NCBI GenBank assembly: GCA_947165725.1
Contig: CAMVBL010000006.1
Span: 1 to 35,331 of the forward strand
Reading direction: 5' to 3'
Origin: an uncultured Caryophanales bacterium
Lineage (GTDB): Bacteria; Bacillota_I; Bacilli_A; RFN20; CAG-826
DNA: 35,331 nt
Shown: piece after piece, positions 9,007 through 15,505 of the stretch
How the letters are laid out: every line of letters starts with the position of its first letter
How positions within the stretch are numbered: the first letter of the stretch is position 1
The notes under the pieces: model-generated
What the model was told of the DNA's origin: nothing
Seen by the model: the letters and a program-made list of their open reading frames with translations, nothing else
Databases searched by the model: none
Program-made: the position numbers and the translations under genes

Positions 9007-9042
9007 CTAAAAAATTGAGGCAACTTAAAAAGGAGATTTTTT

Positions 9043-9678
9043 ATGAAAACAAATTTAAAAGGCTTTGCTTTTGCTACACTTGCCCTTTGTGCCATTTCCT
9101 TATCGGCTTGTGGTGGCGCTGCTAAAGAAGCCAAAATTAAAGGTATTTATCTTTCCCCAGCCAAAATGTCATATAGCAATATGCGTCCACAATACAATTA
9201 CTATTTGACAACATTCACCCAAGAAGAATTAACATTATTCGAAGATAACACATATTGCTTAATCGTTTCTTCCAGCCAATTCTCTGCTGTTGTTCTTGAT
9301 GAAAACACACAAGATTTCTCTGGTAATGAAAGAGCCAATTATCTTTATAAGTTCTATGGGGAATGTGAATCCGCTGTTAACGATATTGATGAAGACTTAT
9401 TAGATGTCCAATTAAAGAACGTTAATAGATACATTTCTTCTTACGATCAATCCTATTGGTTAGATACTGATAACTGGACCGAAGAAATGGGTAAAAAAGT
9501 CATTCCTCCAAAGGGTTATGACACCACAACTGGTACACCAATTCCAGATGAAGATGCTGATCCATGGACTGCTCAACAATATTTAGAAAGCAAGCAATTT
9601 GCCGCTCCTATTGAAATCACAGTCAACGTTAAAACTTATAGTTTTGATTTCGTAGAATTACAATTCGCAAGCAAATAA
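9043..9678 (+). CDS. Small lipoprotein of unknown function, first gene of a GH3 operon
   Basis: This 211-residue protein has a clear lipoprotein signal (basic start, hydrophobic core, LSAC with Cys23) and is not otherwise recognised. The mature part is mixed, acidic and aromatic, without catalytic motifs or low-complexity repeats. AAAAAGGAG lies directly upstream of the ATG. Only 6 nt separate its stop from the large GH3 gene, and that gene is followed after 2 nt by a four-TM protein, so the three are almost certainly co-transcribed. A role as a surface binding or accessory protein for the GH3 enzyme is inference from position only. Confidence 0.85.
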   Translation: MKTNLKGFAFATLALCAISLSACGGAAKEAKIKGIYLSPAKMSYSNMRPQYNYYLTTFTQEELTLFEDNTYCLIVSSSQFSAVVLDENTQDFSGNERANYLYKFYGECESAVNDIDEDLLDVQLKNVNRYISSYDQSYWLDTDNWTEEMGKKVIPPKGYDTTTGTPIPDEDADPWTAQQYLESKQFAAPIEITVNVKTYSFDFVELQFASK

Positions 9679-9684
9679 TAAAAT

Positions 9685-12564
9685 ATGGATAAAAAGAGAT
9701 TATTTGGTGGCTTAGGCGTAACCATAATCTCTCTTTCTATAATTGCTAGTTTTGGCACAAAATTAGCGTTTACCAGAGAGGGGGATGTCAACCTCGCCTT
9801 GCACATTGTCGCGCCAACCCAAAAAGGCGATGAATCAACACAATATTTTAAAAGCGACTACGAAAGTAAAGATGAAATGTATGCCGCTTTAAAAGATTAC
9901 AACATTAAAGCCCAAGTAGAAGGCACTGTTCTTCTAAAAAACAAAAATAACGCTTTACCATTAAAATCTACCGATAAAGTGACATTATTAGGCAAGGCCA
10001 GCACAAATCCTGTTTATCATGGTGGCAGCGGTGGCCCAGTTTCCGCTCAACAAGTCAGTTTAGTGGATGCCATTAAAGAAGGCGGCTATTCCTATAATGA
10101 AGCTGTTAGTAACGCCGTTAAAGACGTTAATATCAGTCACGATAAATTTGGTAATATCGGTGAAGTAAGCGTCACTACCTATAATGGTGTGAGCACAAGC
10201 TTTGCTTCTTATAACGATGCCGCCATCGTTGTCTTAAAGAGATTTGGCGGTGAAGAAGGCGATTTGAACCATGGTTTACAAGGCCTTTGGGAAAAAGGCC
10301 CTGAAATTAGAGAATTAGCCCTTCATGATGAAGAAAAAGATGTCTTAAATCTCGTTAAGAATTCTGATTTTTCCAAGCGTATCGTTATTATCAATAGCGG
10401 CTATCCTATGGAACTTGAAGAATTAGATAACTATAACATCGATGCCGTTTTATGGATTGGTTATCCTGGAAGCTATGGCATGTATGGTGTGAGTGATGTC
10501 TTATTTGGCAAAGCTGATCCATCTGGCCGTTTAGTGGACACCTATGCTTCTAACTCTTTAAGCAGTGCGGCTATGCAAAATGCTGGTGATTTCAAGTTCA
10601 GTAATTTAACTGGCTTATACAAGAGAGAATACTTAATCTATGCCGAAGGCATTTATGTCGGTTATAAATATTATGAAACCCGTTATAACGATTGTATTTT
10701 AAATCAATATAACGCTGATAACGCTAAAGGTATTTATAATTCACAAGGCGGCAAATGGAACTACGCTGATGAAGTGACTTATTCATTTGGCGATGGTATG
10801 TCCTATGCCAACTTTACTCAACAAATCGAATCATTTGAATGGAATAAAGAAACCCATGAAGTAACCGCTAAAGTCAAAGTTACAAATAATGGTAATGATA
10901 ATTATTCCGGCAAGAGTGAAGATGTCGTTCAACTTTATGTCCAACTTCCTTACGAAGCTGGCCAAGCCGAAAAGAGCGCCATTCAACTCGTCGATTTTGA
11001 AAAAACAAAAGGATTAAGTAAAGGCGAATCTGAAGTCGTCACATTAAATTTCTCCGACTATATGTTCGCCACTTATGACGCTAATGCCACAAATGGCGAA
11101 GATGTTTCTAAAAAAGGTTGCTACACATTTGATGCTGGCGATTACTACTTCGCCTTAGGTAATGGTGCTCATGATGCTTTAAATAATGTATTAGCCAAAA
11201 GAGGCGTCTCTGGCTTATATGACGCTAATGGTGAAGCAGTGACTGGTGACACCAATAAAGTCCAAGTCGTCAATTTAGCGGAGTTAGATAATAAAACATA
11301 TGCAACTTCTCCATATACTGGTGTGGTTGTCTCTAATTTATTTGAAGATCGCGATATCAACTATTTCTATGAAGAAGATGTCGTCACCTATTTAACAAGA
11401 AGCGATTGGAATACTTTCCCAAAATCATACACTGATTTAGAAGCCACTGCAGAAATCAAACGCTTGATGGAAAACTTCTTATATGAAAAACCAAGCGATG
11501 CTCCTGATATTAAATCATTCAAGCAAAAACAAGATAATGGCATTAAGTTCATTGAAATGAAAGATGTTGAATTCGATGATCCAAAATGGGAAGACTTCAT
11601 CGATCAATTATCCGTTGGTGAATTAGCTCAAATCACTGGTGACAAGATGGCAATGGATGCTATCAAATCCATTTCATTCCCAGCTTATTCTGGTGGTGAT
11701 GGACCAGATGGTCACCAAATTAGTAATGTTCTTTATGTCAATGAAATCGTTGGTGCTTCCACCTTTTCAAAAGAATCCTTATATAACAGAGGCAAATTCT
11801 TTGGTGAAGAATCGCTCCACTTAGGTTTCAAACACATCTATGGTCCTGGCGCTAACATTCATAGAACTCCATATTCTGGTAGAAACTTTGAATACTATTC
11901 AGAAGATGCGACAATGTCCTATTTATGTGGTCAAGCCCAAGAAGCCGGCATGGTCGATAAAGGTATCGCCGGTATGATTAAACACTTCTGTGGTAACGAT
12001 CAAGAAACAAACCGTCATGGTGTGGCAACATTCTTAGAAGAACAAGCTTATCGTCAAGGCCCAATGAAAGGCTTTGAAGGCGCTCTTACTAATGGCTCTT
12101 TAGGCACAATGACAGCCTATAACAGAATCGGTTGCATCCCAACCGCTGCTGATTATCAAACAATGACTCTAGTCCTTAGAAACGAATGGGGCTTTAAAGG
12201 CATTAATATGACTGACTCTAGCAAAGACGCTGCTTCCTATATGGGCACAGCCGATTGCTTACACGCTGGCACAAACCAATTCAATAACGATGCTGGTAGA
12301 GTTAGTGAAGCCAGTTCCTTAATCTCTAAAAATAAAGATGGTCACATCTGGCAAAAATTACGTGAAACCGCTCATTATTACTTGTATGCCATGAGCAGAA
12401 GTAATCACATCAATGGTTTAAGCGTTGACATAGTCGTTAAAGACTTTGTCCCATGGTGGAAACCAGCAACAGTGGCCGTTGATATTTCTTTAGGTGTCAT
12501 CGGTGTTGGCTTTATCGGTTTATTCGTCTTCTTATCTCTTAAGAAGAAGAAAGGAGCAGAATAA
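9685..12564 (+). CDS. Membrane-anchored GH3 glycosidase with reversed domain order
   Basis: This 959-residue protein carries the two GH3 domains in permuted order. The (alpha/beta)6-type domain comes first (about 60-330, GGSGGPVSAQQVSL and FGGEEGDLNHG with candidate acid/base Glu190), then a fibronectin-III-like region (about 370-500), and the (alpha/beta)8 barrel last (about 620-900). The barrel shows GGDGPDGHQ (Asp672), GPGANIHRTPYSGRNFEYYSED, KHFCGNDQE and WGFKGINMTDSS with candidate nucleophile Asp844. The same inverted order is known in beta-glucosidases of Ruminococcus albus and Butyrivibrio fibrisolvens. Unusual here are hydrophobic segments at both ends: residues about 8-30, and a C-terminal TM (about 925-950) ending in lysines. 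Both termini may therefore be cytoplasmic, with the enzyme outside. It has no Shine-Dalgarno sequence and probably relies on coupling to the preceding gene. Confidence 0.88.
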   Translation: MDKKRLFGGLGVTIISLSIIASFGTKLAFTREGDVNLALHIVAPTQKGDESTQYFKSDYESKDEMYAALKDYNIKAQVEGTVLLKNKNNALPLKSTDKVTLLGKASTNPVYHGGSGGPVSAQQVSLVDAIKEGGYSYNEAVSNAVKDVNISHDKFGNIGEVSVTTYNGVSTSFASYNDAAIVVLKRFGGEEGDLNHGLQGLWEKGPEIRELALHDEEKDVLNLVKNSDFSKRIVIINSGYPMELEELDNYNIDAVLWIGYPGSYGMYGVSDVLFGKADPSGRLVDTYASNSLSSAAMQNAGDFKFSNLTGLYKREYLIYAEGIYVGYKYYETRYNDCILNQYNADNAKGIYNSQGGKWNYADEVTYSFGDGMSYANFTQQIESFEWNKETHEVTAKVKVTNNGNDNYSGKSEDVVQLYVQLPYEAGQAEKSAIQLVDFEKTKGLSKGESEVVTLNFSDYMFATYDANATNGEDVSKKGCYTFDAGDYYFALGNGAHDALNNVLAKRGVSGLYDANGEAVTGDTNKVQVVNLAELDNKTYATSPYTGVVVSNLFEDRDINYFYEEDVVTYLTRSDWNTFPKSYTDLEATAEIKRLMENFLYEKPSDAPDIKSFKQKQDNGIKFIEMKDVEFDDPKWEDFIDQLSVGELAQITGDKMAMDAIKSISFPAYSGGDGPDGHQISNVLYVNEIVGASTFSKESLYNRGKFFGEESLHLGFKHIYGPGANIHRTPYSGRNFEYYSEDATMSYLCGQAQEAGMVDKGIAGMIKHFCGNDQETNRHGVATFLEEQAYRQGPMKGFEGALTNGSLGTMTAYNRIGCIPTAADYQTMTLVLRNEWGFKGINMTDSSKDAASYMGTADCLHAGTNQFNNDAGRVSEASSLISKNKDGHIWQKLRETAHYYLYAMSRSNHINGLSVDIVVKDFVPWWKPATVAVDISLGVIGVGFIGLFVFLSLKKKKGAE

Positions 12565-12566
12565 TC

Positions 12567-12989
12567 ATGAAACTATTTAAAGATTTCTTTAAAGACAGAT
12601 CATTAGGCTTCTATATTGCCTTAGTTAGCGCTTGTTTAGCGGTCGTAGTCGGCGTTGTCTACTTAGTTTGCTATTTATCAATCGCTACAGAAAAGATGGA
12701 TCGCGTCTTTTCTATCATCACATTATTATTCGTGCTCTTTGGTGGAATAGTCGTCTTAGTTGGCGAACTCCTTAGAATCGAATACATCTCAATGGCTGGC
12801 CCAATCTTCATTAGTGTTGCCTTAGCTAAACATAGTGTGGAAGCGGCTTATCCAATTGCCGATATGGGAACAGGTGTCGCATTCTTTGGTGGTAACCAAA
12901 CATTCGCTGTCCTATTCATCATTCTTATTGGCGTCGTATTTTTAGCCGCTTTAGTAAGTGTTTTCTTAAAGCACAACAAGCAAAGCTAA
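12567..12989 (+). CDS. Four-TM membrane protein co-transcribed with the GH3 gene
   Basis: This 140-residue protein has four hydrophobic segments (about residues 12-38, 45-65, 68-85 and 107-132) and short charged loops; it is not recognised. The ATG is 2 nt after the GH3 stop, and AAAGGAG sits inside the end of the GH3 gene, so the two are translated from one message. There is no motif of a transporter or enzyme. Position suggests a membrane partner of the doubly anchored GH3 enzyme or of the lipoprotein at 9043; this is inference. A DUF-type small membrane protein unrelated to glycans is equally possible. Confidence 0.85.
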   Translation: MKLFKDFFKDRSLGFYIALVSACLAVVVGVVYLVCYLSIATEKMDRVFSIITLLFVLFGGIVVLVGELLRIEYISMAGPIFISVALAKHSVEAAYPIADMGTGVAFFGGNQTFAVLFIILIGVVFLAALVSVFLKHNKQS

Positions 12990-13009
12990 ATTTGCGCATT
13001 AAATAGAAA

Positions 13010-13047
13010 AGGTTACGCTGCTTGGTTTTGATAAGTACGCGTAACCT
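13010..13047 (+). terminator. Hairpin after the GH3 operon, possible terminator or attenuator
   Basis: AGGTTACGC (13010-13018) and GCGTAACCT (13039-13047) form a perfect 9-bp stem, but only a weak pyrimidine tail follows. A second GTTACG at 13058-13063 could pair with CGTAAC at 13040-13045, making an alternative hairpin in the leader of the lipoprotein gene at 13130. Confidence 0.6.
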
Positions 13048-13129
13048 CTTAATATACGTTACGAAAACACACGGAAGAAAATTTGTAAATTTTTAGTAAC
13101 ATTTAGTGTGTTGTTCACATGGAGGATTT

Positions 13130-14320
13130 ATGAAAAAATTATTCACAACTTTATGTGTCTTCGCTGGCTTAATGCTCACAGCATGTGGAGGCACAAACGA
13201 ATCCAAGTCCGCCGATCAAGGTGGCAAATCATCAGGTGATGCACAAAATACCGATTCCTACCAATTCGAAGGTAAATTAGAAGAAGGTGGTGGTTTTGCA
13301 TCATTCACAGACGCTGCTTATTTTTTAAATTTAAGTGTCGATGGCAAAACTTCTTTAGACAAATATGCATTTGCCACTTATGACGCTAGCGATGCAGCAA
13401 CAAATAGCTCCTACTCCGCTTCTTGGATGTCTGGAACATGGAAAGCCGTCCAAAAAGAAGGCGTTGACTGCTTACAAATCAAATTAGCGTTCGTTAACGA
13501 AGATGGCAGTGAAGAAGGCGCAAGCACATATTATGCTTACGAATCTGAAGGCGTTTATTCCGTTGAATTAACCCTCTCCATCATCAAAGGTCAATCTTTC
13601 ACAAGAACCGTTGAAATGACTGGTCAAAAAGGTCAAAAATACGCTGATGCCAACGCATTCATCCAAGCTTATAAGAAAGAATTTGTTGAACCAACAAACA
13701 TTCTTAAAGTCGAATCCAAAGCTAATGGTGGTGTGGCTTACTTCCAAGAAGATGGCAAAGTCTTAATCTATGTCGGCACCAATAACGTTGCTAGTGGTAC
13801 ATATGTTAAAACCGCTACTTCCTTAACACTCAAATTTGGTGAAACTGAAATTCCAGTTACACTTTCACAAACTGGTGGTACATTCACTTATAATTACGAT
13901 TTAGCGGGTTATCAATCCATCGAATTAGTCTTCGAATTCCCAATCGCTGACTTTGCTAAACTCCCAGTCACTGAACAAGGTGGCGAAGGCGGACAAGGTG
14001 GAGAAGAACTTCCAGAAACAGCTCTCGTCCAATTAAAAGATGAAGAACACAATGCTACCTTAACATTCAATAAGGATAAAACATACGCAATCAGCATGGC
14101 GTTTGGTTCCTACGGTTCATTCGATGTCCAAAAAGGTACATGGAGCTTCGCTAACTATAAAGTGACCTTAACTCCAGAAAGCGGTGATGCTTACGACTCT
14201 TCAGTCGCTGATGGCAAATTTGTCGTTTCCACTCATATCACATGGGGCGGTGGCCAAGTCGATGCAGACGTTACTTTCTCTGCTGATCAAACCATTATTG
14301 GCAAATTCATGCAAGCCTAA
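13130..14320 (+). CDS. Large lipoprotein of unknown function with Gly/Glu linker
   Basis: This 396-residue protein has a lipoprotein signal (LTAC, Cys19) and a Ser/Lys/Gly-rich spacer. About three beta-rich segments follow (roughly 40-185, 186-285 and 300-396), the last two separated by a Gly/Glu linker, GGEGGQGGEE. Segments two and three share a loose pattern of short strands of the type FxxDGK...GTY...LTL, so an internal duplication is possible but weak. The start at 13130 is favoured by GGAGG 5 nt upstream; an in-frame start 24 nt earlier has none. It is not recognised as an enzyme. Its place among secreted glycosidases makes a surface glycan-binding role plausible, with no direct evidence. 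Confidence 0.82.
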   Translation: MKKLFTTLCVFAGLMLTACGGTNESKSADQGGKSSGDAQNTDSYQFEGKLEEGGGFASFTDAAYFLNLSVDGKTSLDKYAFATYDASDAATNSSYSASWMSGTWKAVQKEGVDCLQIKLAFVNEDGSEEGASTYYAYESEGVYSVELTLSIIKGQSFTRTVEMTGQKGQKYADANAFIQAYKKEFVEPTNILKVESKANGGVAYFQEDGKVLIYVGTNNVASGTYVKTATSLTLKFGETEIPVTLSQTGGTFTYNYDLAGYQSIELVFEFPIADFAKLPVTEQGGEGGQGGEELPETALVQLKDEEHNATLTFNKDKTYAISMAFGSYGSFDVQKGTWSFANYKVTLTPESGDAYDSSVADGKFVVSTHITWGGGQVDADVTFSADQTIIGKFMQA

Positions 14321-14342
14321 TTAATCAATAATTAAACTAAAC

Positions 14343-14419
14343 AAAACAATGCCCTGAGATTATTGGCCTCGATTCATCGAGGTGAGAAGGAAAAAACAAT
14401 TCTTACGGGCATTGTTTTT
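14343..14419 (+). terminator. Long rod-like hairpin with T run, terminator or small structured RNA
   Basis: A perfect 12-bp outer stem pairs AAAACAATGCCC (14343-14354) with GGGCATTGTTTT (14407-14418) and ends in five T residues. Inside, TGAGA/TCTTA extends it, and CCTCGA-TTCA-TCGAGG (14367-14382) forms a perfect inner hairpin. The roughly 75-nt element fills almost the whole gap between two genes. Confidence 0.75.
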
Positions 14420-14433
14420 CCTTAATGTAAACT

Positions 14434-15375
14434 ATGAAAAATATCTTTTTTCTTTTACCAATTCTTCTTTCTATGGCAATTGCTAGTGGAACCGCTAGTG
14501 ATAGTAGTTCACCACAAAATGGTGACTTAATATATCTTGGTCAAAAAGATGAAGCCATGGCTTTTGATGGTGCCTGGCGGATTCTTGATAATAAAAAAAC
14601 AAACACTGGTGAAGAAGGAATGTTTCTTTTGTGCGAACACCTCATTGGTAATGCCGATGGTAGTGGCGTTTATTTCCGCAATGAAAAAGAACCATCCGTT
14701 AATACATATACGGGTTCTGACGCTAAAAAATGGTGTGAAGATTTTTACAAAACTCACTTTGACGAAAACGAAAAAAGTTATATCCTTCCTACCTATAAAT
14801 CAGATGAAGCTTTTGAAATAGATGCTGCTATTGGTTTTGGTGATAAAAAACCAAAAGTCAATTTTGACCCGGAAGAAAACATTCTTAACGGCGATCACAT
14901 CTTTCTTTTATCCGCAGAAGAAGGAAGTAGTGAAAAATATGGTTTAGAAACCGCTGATAAGCGCATTGCTGGCTATAAGGGGGAAGCGGCTAGTTATTGG
15001 TTAAGATCACCGCATTCTCCTTCTTTCCCTATTGATGTTGGCATCGTTTTCTATATGGGATGGTTGATGGATTTTTATGAAAACCAAAACGATGTTTTTG
15101 GGACTGGGCCTATCCGCATGCGACCTGCTTTAAACTTGAGCAAAGAATGTCTTTCTTCGCTTAAGAAGATGGGCAATGATGAATGGTGTCTTGATAGCTC
15201 AGCTAGGGCACACGATTCTATTGATCGATCCGAACCAAAGCCTAATATTAGGGCTACTTGGATGGCTATCGGTCTAATAGCGATGTTGGTCTTATTGCTA
15301 TTTCTAATTATAGGTTTACCAATATTAATAATATTGCTCGTTAGACGTAAAAGAAGAAAATTAAAAAAAGCGTAA
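14434..15375 (+). CDS. Secreted DUF6273-like protein with C-terminal membrane anchor
   Basis: This 313-residue protein has a signal-like N-terminus (about 1-20), an extracellular domain and one C-terminal TM (about 275-302) followed by a basic tail (RRKRRKLKKA), so the C-terminus should be cytoplasmic. The ectodomain resembles the DUF6273 family: GDLIYLG, AWRILDN, KKWCEDFYKTHF, HIFLLSAEE, ASYWLRSPHSPS and IRMRPALNLS fall in the usual order. The family is common on the surface of gut Firmicutes and its function is not established. No Shine-Dalgarno sequence precedes the ATG. CTTAAT at 14421-14426 lies at leaderless -10 distance, but that promoter is weak. It sits between the structured element at 14343 and a terminator at 15385. 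Confidence 0.8.
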   Translation: MKNIFFLLPILLSMAIASGTASDSSSPQNGDLIYLGQKDEAMAFDGAWRILDNKKTNTGEEGMFLLCEHLIGNADGSGVYFRNEKEPSVNTYTGSDAKKWCEDFYKTHFDENEKSYILPTYKSDEAFEIDAAIGFGDKKPKVNFDPEENILNGDHIFLLSAEEGSSEKYGLETADKRIAGYKGEAASYWLRSPHSPSFPIDVGIVFYMGWLMDFYENQNDVFGTGPIRMRPALNLSKECLSSLKKMGNDEWCLDSSARAHDSIDRSEPKPNIRATWMAIGLIAMLVLLLFLIIGLPILIILLVRRKRRKLKKA

Positions 15376-15384
15376 TTTTATAAG

Positions 15385-15421
15385 AAGGTTGCATGTTAGA
15401 AATATGTAGCCTTTTCTTTTT
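15385..15421 (+). terminator. Rho-independent terminator
   Basis: AAGGTTGCAT (15385-15394) pairs over 10 bp, with two G-U wobbles, with ATGTAGCCTT (15404-15413), followed by a T-rich run. Confidence 0.82.
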
Positions 15422-15450
15422 ATGTTGTTGAAATGTAAAGTTATGCTGCA

Positions 15451-15487
15451 AATATTGGGTAATCAATATTATTTATAAATAATAATG
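15451..15487 (+). promoter_or_regulatory. Palindromic leader region of the second GH3 gene
   Basis: Two adjacent dyads lie just before the GH3 gene: AATATTG/CAATATT (15451-15457/15464-15470) and the 16-nt palindrome ATTATTTATAAATAAT (starting at 15469). They are AT-only or nearly so, which lowers their weight, but they may be operator sequence. The ribosome binding site GGAGGA (15494-15499) follows. Confidence 0.35.
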
Positions 15488-15505
15488 TCATTCGGAGGAA
15501 TGCTT

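Noticed and set aside
15469..15487. AT-only palindrome as a strong operator
   Set aside because: In such AT-rich spacers a 16-nt A/T palindrome arises easily; it is listed only as a weak leader feature.
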